A stretch of DNA of 11,298 nt from JASFUX01 sp050050115. GTDB taxonomy: Bacteria > Pseudomonadota > Alphaproteobacteria > Caulobacterales > Maricaulaceae. Made by a program: the position numbers and the translations under genes. Below, piece by piece: positions 1 through 8,589 of this stretch. The stretch spans positions 1-11,298 of the forward strand of contig JASFUX010000103.1 of the NCBI GenBank assembly GCA_050050115.1, written 5' to 3'. Each line of letters begins with the position of its first letter. The first letter of the stretch is position 1. The notes beneath the pieces were generated by a model, which worked only from the letters and a program-made list of their open reading frames with translations, was not told the origin of the DNA and did not search any database.

Positions 1-1
1 C

Positions 2-934
2 GATCAGATCAAGGCGCTGCGCCGCCAGCTCGCCCAGGACATGGGCGTGATCATTCCGCCGGTGCGCATCCTCGACAATCTACAGCTCGGCTCGAACGAG
101 TACGTCATCTACGTCAAGGAGATCGAGGCCGGCCGCGGCCAGCTGCGCCTGCGCCATCTTCTGGTGATGGACCCGACCGGCGCCCAGGTCGATCTGCCCG
201 GCGATCAAGTCAAGGAGCCGACCTTCGGCCTGCCCGCGACCTGGGTCGACGAAGGCCTGCGCGAGGAGGCGACGTTCCGCGGCTGCACCGTGGTCGATCC
301 GGCGACGGTGCTGGCCACGCACCTCACCGAGATTCTGCGCGACAACCTGCCCGACCTCTTAAGCTTCGCCGAGGTCGAGAAGCTGCTGAGCGAGCTGTCC
401 AAGGAACATCAGAAGCTGCTCGACGACATCGTGCCGGCGCAGATCACCCGCTCGGGCATCCAGCGCGTGCTGCAGAGCCTGCTCAAGGAACGCGTCTCAA
501 TCCGCGACCTCGCCGCCGTGCTCGAAGCGATCGCCGAGGCCAGCGCGTCGACCCAGGACGTCATCGCGATCACCGAGACGGTCCGCGCCCGGCTGGCGCG
601 CCAGATCTGCCACGCCCACGCCGCGCACGACGGCGCGCTGGCGATCGTCTCGCTCTCGCCGCAATGGGAGCAGGCGTTCGCCGAGGCGCTGATCGGCGAA
701 GGCGGCGGACGCCAGCTCGCGCTCGCGCCCTCAAAGCTGCATGAGTTCGTCCAGGCCGTGCGCAACGCCTTCGAGGCGGCGGCTCATGCCGGAGAAACGC
801 CGGTGCTGATGACCAGCCCGTTGATCCGGCCCTACGTGCGCAGCCTCGTCGAGCGCTTCCGCGCTCAAACGACGGTGCTGTCGCAAAATGAAATACATCC
901 TAAAGCAAAGCTCCGCACCGTCGGACAAGTGTAG
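2..934 (+). CDS. flhA: FlhA, flagellar type III export gate protein (C-terminal part, 5' truncated by window)
   Basis: The reading frame is open from base 2 and runs 310 codons to TAG at 932-934, so only the C-terminal part of a protein usually near 700 residues is present. The internal ATG at 41 is not the true start. FlhA is an inner-membrane export-gate component. Its cytoplasmic domain, the part seen here, docks export chaperones and substrates in a nonameric ring. Family-specific stretches are visible: IPPVRILDN near the left end, GLPATWVDEGL, VDPATVLATHLTEI, SIRDLAAVLEAIAEA and the C-terminal VLMTSPLIRPYVRSLVERF followed by the EIHP element and a KLRTVG tail. No membrane segments fall in this part, as expected. 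The flhF-like gene starts 27 bases downstream on the same strand, suggesting one transcript. Identification is very secure; only the missing N-terminus is unknown. Confidence 0.97.
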   Translation, partial: DQIKALRRQLAQDMGVIIPPVRILDNLQLGSNEYVIYVKEIEAGRGQLRLRHLLVMDPTGAQVDLPGDQVKEPTFGLPATWVDEGLREEATFRGCTVVDPATVLATHLTEILRDNLPDLLSFAEVEKLLSELSKEHQKLLDDIVPAQITRSGIQRVLQSLLKERVSIRDLAAVLEAIAEASASTQDVIAITETVRARLARQICHAHAAHDGALAIVSLSPQWEQAFAEALIGEGGGRQLALAPSKLHEFVQAVRNAFEAAAHAGETPVLMTSPLIRPYVRSLVERFRAQTTVLSQNEIHPKAKLRTVGQV

Positions 935-961
935 AGTCGAGTTCGTGATTCGGGGACGGCG

Positions 962-1990
962 ATGCGATTGAAGGCGTTCACTGCGCGCGACATGACCGAG
1001 GCGATGGCCTTGGTGCGGCGGGACATGGGGCCCGACGCGGTCATCGTCGCGACGACCAAGACCAAGCTCGGCAACGTCGAAGTCCGCGCCGCCGTCGACG
1101 GGCCGTCCGATCCCCAGCGCGCCGCCGCCCAGCGCATGGCCAACGAAGCCGCCGAGCGCGCGGCGCACGCGTCGGCGCGGCCCGACCCGGCCGCCGCGAA
1201 AGGCGTGCAGACCGCCTGCGTGCGCGCGCTCTTCGAGCACGGGGTGCCCGACCAGGTCGCCGTCGCCCTCGCCGCGCATGCGGGCCGGCTGGCGGACGGC
1301 GAGCCGGTCGCCGCCCTCGCCCGCGCGTTCGAAGCGCGGATGTCGTTCAAGCCCCTGCCGCCGACGCCCGAGCGTCCGGTGTTACTCGTCGGCGCGCCGG
1401 GGGCCGGCAAGTCGTCGACCGCCGCGCGCCTCGCCGCCAAGGCGAGCCTTGCGGGCGCCGGCGCCGATCTCGTTTGCGCCGACCCTGACCGCGAAGCTAG
1501 CCGCGCCCAGCTCGAAGTCTATGCCGACGTGCTGTCCGCGCGCGGCGTCGTCGCGCCGACGCCGGCGATGCTGACCGAATGGGCGCGCGGCCGCGACGAC
1601 ACGCGCGCAGCCTTCATCGACGCGCCGTCGGTCAATCCTTACTCAAACGAAGACATGACGCGGCTCGCCGAGCTCGCCCGCGCCAGCGGCGCCGATCCGG
1701 TGCTGGTGTTCGACGCGGGGATCCAGCCGCGCGACCTTGCAGACCAGGCCGCGCTCTTTGGAGAGATCGGCGTGCGCCGCGCCGTCGCGACGCGGACCGA
1801 CATCGCACGGCGGGTCGGCGGGATCGTCGCGGTCGGCAACACCGGACTGTCGCTCGCCGCGTTCAGCGCCTCGCCGTTCGTCGCCAGCGGACTGACGCCC
1901 GCGACGCCGCTGCGGCTCGCGCGGCTGATCCTCGACGACGTCGCCGCGCTCGCCGCGCAGCCGGACAACAATGAGGGGGAATGGCGTTGA
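962..1990 (+). CDS. flhF: FlhF-like SRP-family GTPase with degenerate G motifs
   Basis: The 342-residue protein opens with the FlhF-type N-terminus (MRLKAFTARDM, then ALVRRDMGPDAVIVAT). It has a low-complexity Ala-rich stretch at about 50-80, a helical N domain, and an SRP-type GTPase domain from about residue 138. FlhF places the polar flagellum and recruits early basal-body parts. G1 is GAPGAGKSS at 144-152, intact apart from Ser for Thr. The other motifs are eroded: the DTYR element reads DPDR (174-177), G3 DTAG reads DAPS (220-223), and G4 TKLD reads TRTD (277-280). These suggest altered or lost GTP binding and hydrolysis. The length is somewhat short for the family because the basic linker is small. 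The ATG at 962 has a purine-rich GGGGA about 6 bases upstream. The last 10 bases overlap flhG, so the two are probably translationally coupled. FlhF family membership is clear; catalytic competence is doubtful. Confidence 0.88.
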   Translation: MRLKAFTARDMTEAMALVRRDMGPDAVIVATTKTKLGNVEVRAAVDGPSDPQRAAAQRMANEAAERAAHASARPDPAAAKGVQTACVRALFEHGVPDQVAVALAAHAGRLADGEPVAALARAFEARMSFKPLPPTPERPVLLVGAPGAGKSSTAARLAAKASLAGAGADLVCADPDREASRAQLEVYADVLSARGVVAPTPAMLTEWARGRDDTRAAFIDAPSVNPYSNEDMTRLAELARASGADPVLVFDAGIQPRDLADQAALFGEIGVRRAVATRTDIARRVGGIVAVGNTGLSLAAFSASPFVASGLTPATPLRLARLILDDVAALAAQPDNNEGEWR

Positions 1991-2781
1991 GAGGGTCCAA
2001 CTTAGCGATCGCGCAGGGCCATGCGCCGGCGGGGCGGCTGATCGCCGTCGCCTCGGGCAAGGGCGGGGTCGGCAAGACCACCGTCGCGATCAATCTCGCC
2101 CACGCCTTTGCGCGCCATGGCGAGCGCGTCCTCATCTTCGACGGCGACCTCGGGCTTGCGAACATCGACGTGCAGCTCGGCCTTCATCCCGTGGGCGATC
2201 TTTCCGGCGTCGTCGCCGGGGACATCGAGATCGACGACGCGGTCAGCCCGGTGCTCGGCGGCTCTGACGACGGCGGCTTCGACGTCATCGCCGGCAGCTC
2301 GGGCACCGGCGCGCTCTCGGGCCTCGCCGACGAACACATCGCCAAGCTCGCCGCTGGCCTGTCGGCCCTCGCCCTCTCCTACGACCGGGTAATCATGGAC
2401 CTCGCCGCGGGCGTCGAGCCGGCGACCATTCGTCTGGCCATGTCGGCGGACGACGTGCTCGTCGTCGTGCAGGACGAGCCGACCTCGATCACCGACGCCT
2501 ACGCCTTCATCAAGTGCTTGAGGCGGCGCGACGACGGCGCCTTTCCGGGGATCGTGGTCAACGCCTCGGACGGCAAGACCTCGGCCAACCGCTGCGCGCA
2601 GACTTTGATCAAGACGTGCACGGCGTTTCTGGGCTTCACGCCGCAGCTCGCCGGCGTCATCCGCCGCGATTTGAAGCTTCGCGACGCGGTGCGCCGTCAA
2701 ACGCCGCTCGCCGAACGCTATCCGCAATCGGGCGCGCTCGAGGACTTCACCGCCCTGGTCGAGAAGCTCGATCTGGGGTGA
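1981..2781 (+). CDS. flhG: FlhG / MinD-ParA-type ATPase, flagellar number regulator
   Basis: This 266-residue protein belongs to the MinD/ParA deviant Walker A family. Residues 26-34 read GKGGVGKTT with the signature first lysine, the A' region reads DGDLGLAN at 54-61, and the Walker B-like IMDLAAG lies at 138-144. FlhG proteins antagonise FlhF and limit flagellum number at the pole; location directly after flhF supports that over a MinD or ParA assignment. A short N-terminal extension of about 19 residues precedes the Walker strand, where FlhG usually carries its FlhF-activating DQAxxLR-type helix; I cannot see a convincing copy (the stretch reads NLAIAQG). A C-terminal membrane-targeting amphipathic helix is also not obvious, though LEDFTALVEKLDLG could be helical. 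The ATG at 1981 overlaps the flhF stop (TGA 1988-1990), with GAGGGGGA immediately before it. It converges on ydbL, stop to stop 19 bases apart. Confidence 0.9.
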   Translation: MALRGSNLAIAQGHAPAGRLIAVASGKGGVGKTTVAINLAHAFARHGERVLIFDGDLGLANIDVQLGLHPVGDLSGVVAGDIEIDDAVSPVLGGSDDGGFDVIAGSSGTGALSGLADEHIAKLAAGLSALALSYDRVIMDLAAGVEPATIRLAMSADDVLVVVQDEPTSITDAYAFIKCLRRRDDGAFPGIVVNASDGKTSANRCAQTLIKTCTAFLGFTPQLAGVIRRDLKLRDAVRRQTPLAERYPQSGALEDFTALVEKLDLG

Positions 2782-2800
2782 AGCGTCCGCGTCCGCGCTC

Positions 2801-3151
2801 CTAGTCAGCCGGCTGCTTCCAGCCGCCGTCGTCCTTGTAGCACTCGCCTTCGTCCTGCGCCTTGACGACCTGACGCTCGCCGGTCAGCCGCGCGACGACG
2901 TCGAGCGGCTGACCGTTCTCGCGCGCGACCCGGGCGTAGACGGCGCGGCGACGGACGTTGATCTCCTGCATCTCGGCGATCGCCTGCGCGCTCGGCGCGG
3001 CGCCCGCGACCACGCCGAGGTAGCCGTCGATCTGCTCGCCGATCTCGCAAGACGCGCGCGCGCCGTCGAGCGCCTCGGCCGCCCAGGCCGGCGCCTGGCT
3101 CGACGCCAGCGCAAAGATCGAAATCACGAAAGCTGCGAAAAGGCGTTTCAT
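2801..3151 (-). CDS. ydbL: YdbL-like DUF1318 secreted periplasmic protein
   Basis: This 116-residue protein has a cleavable Sec signal peptide: basic MKR, a hydrophobic core at about 4-18, and an A-W-A cleavage motif at 22-24. The mature domain matches DUF1318/YdbL, including GYLG near 43-46, an INVRRRAVYARVARENG-type core at 64-80, the following VVARLTGE segment (85-92) and a terminal Gly-Trp pair near 110. In E. coli, YdbL is the periplasmic third partner of YdbH and YnbE and is thought to tune their complex. Two cysteines (C35 and C104) flank the mature domain and could pair. I prefer the ATG at 3151 to the GTG one codon upstream at 3154, because AAGGAG is then spaced about 6 bases. The gene begins 18 bases after the ynbE stop, so co-transcription is likely. 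It is the last gene of the operon. Confidence 0.88.
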   Translation of the reverse strand: MKRLFAAFVISIFALASSQAPAWAAEALDGARASCEIGEQIDGYLGVVAGAAPSAQAIAEMQEINVRRRAVYARVARENGQPLDVVARLTGERQVVKAQDEGECYKDDGGWKQPAD

Positions 3152-3169
3152 CACGTGCTCCTTCCGCGC

Positions 3170-3370
3170 CTAGAACAGGTCTGGGTTGTCAGCGATCAGC
3201 TCTTCGATCTCCGGCTCCATCATGATCCGGATCTCTTGGCTGATGGTGACGTTCAGGTTGATCTCGATCGGCTTGTCCGGCGCGACGATCTGCACGGTCG
3301 GGGTGCACGCCGCGAGACCGAGCAAGACCGCGCCCGCCGCCGAAGCCGGCCGCCAATGAAACGATGTCAT
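3170..3370 (-). CDS. ynbE: YnbE-like small outer-membrane lipoprotein
   Basis: This 66-residue protein has a lipoprotein signal peptide with lipobox LAAC at 19-22, so Cys22 would be acylated and about 45 residues remain in the mature form. The mature sequence CTPTVQIVAPDKPIEINLNV, followed by an ISQEIRI stretch and an acidic C-terminus, is characteristic of the YnbE family. In E. coli, YnbE is an outer-membrane lipoprotein that binds YdbH and helps complete an intermembrane lipid-transfer bridge. Position +2 after the acylated Cys is Thr, not Asp, consistent with outer-membrane sorting by Lol. The start ATG at 3368-3370 is preceded by a strong GAGGAGAG about 4 bases upstream. It lies between ydbH (64-bp gap) and ydbL (18-bp gap) on the same strand. 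Small size would make it easy to miss, but the lipobox, family motif and context agree. Confidence 0.9.
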   Translation of the reverse strand: MTSFHWRPASAAGAVLLGLAACTPTVQIVAPDKPIEINLNVTISQEIRIMMEPEIEELIADNPDLF

Positions 3371-3434
3371 AGGACTCTCCTCATGGCCGCGACCACACTA
3401 CGTCGCTGCGCTGAACCGCCGGTGAACCCGGCCG

Positions 3435-5909
3435 TCACGGTTCGGCCCCATTGTCCGCGCCCGGCTCTTCCTCGGGAGGCGTCGCGCGAACGTCGCCGAG
3501 GTCGAAGTTGAAATATCTCTGGCTGAGGAACAAGGCCGCGAACTCCGCCGAGGCGTTCAAGTTGAACACGAAAGGATAGCCGTCGTAGACGTCCGGATTG
3601 TGTCCGTCGAAGTGAAAGCCGATATCGAGCCAGCCGGCCACGTCGCCGTCCAGCGTCATCCGAAGCTGATCGTAGTGGAAGTTTTCAAGCGCGTCGAACG
3701 CCAGCTCGATCGACTCGGCGCGCGCCTCGACCTCGCTGGGCTTCCGGCCAGTGTAGGCGATCAGCCCGGCGCCGGTGGAGATCAGCTCTCCGCCGACGAT
3801 GTAGACCGAGCGCTCGCGCGCGACTATCGGCAAGCGGCCGTTGACCACGCCCGTAACGTAGAGATTGGGCGGGCGCAGGAGCGCGTTGAGCGCCTCGAGG
3901 TCGACTTCCTCGACCACGAGGTCGAACCCCGGCTCCGGCTCGCCCCAGCGGATCTCGGCCGGCTCAACCAGCAGCTCGCCGCCGGCAAAGGGAAACCGCC
4001 CGTCGACGATCCGCACGGCGGCGCCGCCTGGAAGTTCGATCGAGAAGACGCCGTTCTGCAACGGCGCGCCGGAATCGATCAGCGCGACGCGCACCTCCTG
4101 CGGCGCACCCGTGCGCAAGCCGAACAGGTCGGCGATCTCGAACCGAGTGTCGAGCCCCTCGATCCGGCCGTAGCGGGTGTCGAAAGAGAGATCGTCAAGG
4201 CTGATCTCCGCCTCGCCCGAAAGGCCCGCATCGCTCCACGCCATCGCCCCGCTCGCGCGCGCCCCGCCCGATGCGTCGACGATGACGCCCTGCAGAACCG
4301 GGAAAACGTCCGAAAGCTGATAGCCGCGACGAGCGAAGGCGAAGTCCGGCGTGGCGAACGCCGCCTCTCCGGCCCCCTCGGCCAGGGCGTGGCGGAAGTC
4401 CGCCCGCGCCAGCTCGCGCCCCTGCATATCGACGACCTCCAGCGCCCCAGTCGCAACGCCCGCGTCGATCGCCGCTTGCGCGCTCAGCGTCGCGGCGGCG
4501 AAGCGGGCGAGCGGCGCGGTGTCCTGATAACGCGCGCTCGTCAGCGTCGCCGACCCATCGACGATCGCGCCCGCCGCATCGTAGCTCAGATCAAGCACGC
4601 CGTCCGCGCCCTCGATGCGGCCGAGCAGCACCGGCGCGGTCAGCGACAGGTCTTCGACGCCGGCGCTCAGGCGGCGACCGCTTGCGTCGGCGACCGTCAC
4701 TTCCAGCGCATCGAACGCCGCGGCCACCGCGCCGCCTTCCCGCCGCACCTCGGCGCTGACGTCGGCGAAGCGGGCGTATAGATCAGGTTCGGCGCGCAGC
4801 TCCGCCGCGCCCAGGACGACGTGCGCTTCGGGACCGCCGTCGACGCCGGCCTCAAGCCGCAGATTGCGCGCCGACACGCGGCCTTGCCCGCCTTCGAAGA
4901 CGAGCGCGTCGCTGGAAGCCGCCGTCAGGCGCGCGCCCGCGCCGCTGGCGGCGGTGAGCGTGATCTCGTCGGCCGGCGCGATCGTCACCCGGTCGTCGGT
5001 CGCATGCACGGCGAGGTCGGCCGCGAACGAAGCGCGCGCGAGCGCGTCAGTGATGACCGCCTGCTCAGCCGCGGTGAGATCGCCCAGCACGCCGCCGAGC
5101 GCCAGCCGCCGGCCGAGCCGTTCGGCCGCATCAGGCGCGAAGGCGATCGTCTCGGCGTCGAGGGACAAGCGTCCCTCCGCCTGCAGACCTTGCAGGCGCG
5201 CCATGTCTTCAAAGACGCCGTCGAGGCGGAATGCGGCGGTGACCGTCTCGGCGTACGCCTCGACGCCGCTCACCTCGTCCAAGGTCACGCTGGCGTCGAT
5301 CGTCAGGGCGCCGTCGGCGACGCTCATCGTCAGCGCCGCCTCGCCCAGCGCGACCGCGGCGTCGCCGCGGCGCAGCTCGACCCCCGCCGTCGCCGCCTCG
5401 CCGCGCCAGCCCTGCTCGGGTCCGCCCGTCACCTCGAAGTCGGCGACCAGTTCGCCCGCCGGCGTTTCGACGATCAGCCGGGCGTTTTCGATCGACACAT
5501 CGGGCGCGCGTCCGCCGCCGCGCGGCGTCCCGCCGCCTCCACCCGCGCCGCTTTGGGGCAAGCCGCGCATCGAAACGCCCGCCCCGTCGAGCGCGAGCCG
5601 CACTTCAAGGCCCTCGACCCGAAGCGCGCGCACCTGTCCGCGCGTAATGCCGAACGGCGAATAGCGCGCCTCGATAACGTCGGCGACGAGCGACGGCGCG
5701 GCGACCGGACCGAGACGCACGTCGCCGACGACGGCGCGATTGAGATCGAGACGAACAAGATCGAAGCGGGCCTCGACGCCGCCCGACGCGAGCAGGCGCT
5801 CGCCGATCGCCTGGCCGATCGCGACCCGCAACAGGATCGGCGCGCCAAGCACGGCGAGGACGACTGCGGCGATGACGATCGCCCGAACGCTGCGCCGCCC
5901 GAGTCGCAT
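3435..5909 (-). CDS. ydbH: YdbH-like AsmA-family intermembrane bridge protein
   Basis: This 824-residue protein has a single N-terminal membrane anchor (about residues 10-30, after a basic MRLGRRSVR). A long periplasmic domain rich in alternating hydrophobic strands follows, typical of AsmA-like beta-groove proteins. YdbH, with TamB and YhdP, supports phospholipid movement from the inner to the outer membrane in E. coli. The C-terminal part carries the YdbH signature: a VTGVVNGRLPI segment, ALENFHYDQLRMTLDGD, then DIGFHFDGHNPDVYDGYPF and FNLNAS. A Gly-rich linker sits at 121-133. An open frame extends 18 codons further upstream to 5963, but the ATG at 5907-5909 directly precedes the membrane anchor and has GAGGAG about 7 bases before it, so I chose it. 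The acidic, Pro/Glu-rich tail is probably disordered. It is the first gene of a ydbH-ynbE-ydbL operon, in the same order as in E. coli. Confidence 0.88.
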   Translation of the reverse strand: MRLGRRSVRAIVIAAVVLAVLGAPILLRVAIGQAIGERLLASGGVEARFDLVRLDLNRAVVGDVRLGPVAAPSLVADVIEARYSPFGITRGQVRALRVEGLEVRLALDGAGVSMRGLPQSGAGGGGGTPRGGGRAPDVSIENARLIVETPAGELVADFEVTGGPEQGWRGEAATAGVELRRGDAAVALGEAALTMSVADGALTIDASVTLDEVSGVEAYAETVTAAFRLDGVFEDMARLQGLQAEGRLSLDAETIAFAPDAAERLGRRLALGGVLGDLTAAEQAVITDALARASFAADLAVHATDDRVTIAPADEITLTAASGAGARLTAASSDALVFEGGQGRVSARNLRLEAGVDGGPEAHVVLGAAELRAEPDLYARFADVSAEVRREGGAVAAAFDALEVTVADASGRRLSAGVEDLSLTAPVLLGRIEGADGVLDLSYDAAGAIVDGSATLTSARYQDTAPLARFAAATLSAQAAIDAGVATGALEVVDMQGRELARADFRHALAEGAGEAAFATPDFAFARRGYQLSDVFPVLQGVIVDASGGARASGAMAWSDAGLSGEAEISLDDLSFDTRYGRIEGLDTRFEIADLFGLRTGAPQEVRVALIDSGAPLQNGVFSIELPGGAAVRIVDGRFPFAGGELLVEPAEIRWGEPEPGFDLVVEEVDLEALNALLRPPNLYVTGVVNGRLPIVARERSVYIVGGELISTGAGLIAYTGRKPSEVEARAESIELAFDALENFHYDQLRMTLDGDVAGWLDIGFHFDGHNPDVYDGYPFVFNLNASAEFAALFLSQRYFNFDLGDVRATPPEEEPGADNGAEP

Positions 5910-5951
5910 GCCGTCTCCTCTTGAAGGCGCGGGCACGCTAGCACGCCCCAA

Positions 5952-5996
5952 ACAGCGACGCACGAGGGACAGCGACGCACGGCAGACAGCGACGCA
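5952..5996. repeat. Three 11-bp direct repeats on a 17-bp period upstream of ydbH
   Basis: The 11-mer ACAGCGACGCA (TGCGTCGCTGT on the ydbH strand) occurs exactly three times, at 5952-5962, 5969-5979 and 5986-5996. Starts are exactly 17 bases apart and the 6-base spacers differ (CGAGGG, CGGCAG, then flanking TGGGGG). The array ends 43 bp upstream of the ydbH ATG, so it lies in the promoter or leader of the ydbH operon. Conserved units with diverged spacers look more like a multi-site protein-binding array than a simple expanding minisatellite, but no regulator can be named. The array also overlaps an alternative N-terminal extension of the ydbH frame (5910-5963), which I consider untranslated. 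Confidence 0.85.
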
Positions 5997-6103
5997 TGGG
6001 GGCCGCGCCGGTCGGCGGCCGGTTCAGCTAAATTGGAAAAGGGTGGTCGAGACGCGCCTAGCGGTCTCGTTCAATCTTTTGGCGTTGACGCTTTTGGCGC
6101 GCC
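5997..6103. other. Intergenic spacer between hybrid kinase stop and ydbH repeat array
   Basis: This stretch must hold the end of the kinase transcript and the ydbH promoter, both on the minus strand. Visible structures are weak: an inverted repeat GGCCGC/GCGGCC at 6001-6006 and 6015-6020; a 6-bp stem CGAGAC/GTCTCG at 6048-6053 and 6064-6069, followed on the minus strand by CCCTTTTCC; and a direct repeat CTTTTGGCG at 6076-6084 and 6091-6099. None is a convincing intrinsic terminator. I see no clear -35/-10 pair. Confidence 0.5.
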
Positions 6104-8050
<1,947 letters not shown>

Positions 8051-8110
8051 GTCGCTCAACCCGCCAAGATTCAGTGCGCGGAATAGAGCTTCAAGCCTCT
8101 CCTGACGGGC

Positions 8111-8125
8111 TTAAGATATGATTTA
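8111..8125 (-). promoter_or_regulatory. Candidate CtrA-like box upstream of the hybrid kinase gene
   Basis: On the minus strand the sequence reads TAAA-N7-TTAA, matching seven of eight positions of the TTAA-N7-TTAA CtrA consensus with correct spacing. It sits 61-75 bp upstream of the kinase ATG, in the gap after fliJ. The overlapping minus-strand GCTAAATC (8120-8127) also matches the Caulobacter housekeeping -10 consensus GCTANAWC, but I see no -35 at suitable spacing. Motif-level evidence only. Confidence 0.35.
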
Positions 8126-8157
8126 GCCAACGGCCGCCGCGCCGGGGCCGCGCCGCG

Positions 8158-8568
8158 TCATCCCGCCGCGCGGCGCGCCTGGGCTGCGTCCTCGACCGCG
8201 TCCTGCTCGCGCTTGGCTTTGGACTTCGCCTGGGCTTCCGCGCGCCGCTCCTCGAGCAGCTCGAACTTCTTCAGCTCGGCGAAAGCGCCTTCCAGCTCCT
8301 CGCGCAGCGCAGACGCCTGGCCTTCGACCTCTTCGATCGAGACGCGCAGGTTCTGCTTGCGAGTGATCACCGCCTGGGCGTAGCTGCCGTAGGCGACGAA
8401 GCCGTCCTTGGACGCATTGGCCGCGACCTGCTCTTCAGGCACGCTCGCCGAAAGCTGGTCGATCTTGCGCTCCAGATCGCCCCTCGCGATGTCGAGCATC
8501 GCCATTTGCTTTTGCAGCTCTTCGACCTTGAACCGCGCCAGCCGGATCAGAGACTGATAGCTTCTCAT
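8158..8568 (-). CDS. fliJ: FliJ, flagellar export chaperone / ATPase stalk protein
   Basis: This is a 136-residue, highly charged protein predicted to be almost entirely alpha-helical coiled coil. It begins MRSYQSLIRLARFKVEELQKQ, the usual FliJ opening, and ends in a Lys/Arg/Ala-rich helix. FliJ is the soluble export component that sits in the FliI hexamer and links it to FlhA; sequence conservation in the family is low, so context matters. Here it follows fliI by only 21 bases on the same strand, the classic fliI-fliJ arrangement. The ATG at 8566-8568 is preceded by GGAG about 9 bases and GGTGAG directly upstream. Length is close to the usual 130-150 residues. A GC-rich segment follows the stop, without a T-run, so transcription probably continues into the kinase gene. 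Confidence 0.9.
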   Translation of the reverse strand: MRSYQSLIRLARFKVEELQKQMAMLDIARGDLERKIDQLSASVPEEQVAANASKDGFVAYGSYAQAVITRKQNLRVSIEEVEGQASALREELEGAFAELKKFELLEERRAEAQAKSKAKREQDAVEDAAQARRAAG

Positions 8569-8589
8569 CTCACCTTACTCCACAACACA

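Noticed and set aside
3600..5924. Long plus-strand open frames opposite ydbH
   Set aside because: Arg/Ala-rich shadows of the high-GC ydbH gene; ydbH has a ribosome-binding site, anchor and family signature.
5952..5996. Repeat array as a plasmid-type origin or CRISPR
   Set aside because: No replication initiator gene, AT-rich unwinding region or cas gene is present, and three 11-bp units with 6-bp spacers are far too short for CRISPR.
8131..8157. GC-rich self-complementary stretch after fliJ as a terminator
   Set aside because: Stems are possible but not followed by a T-run on the minus strand; the repeats are expected in such GC-rich sequence.
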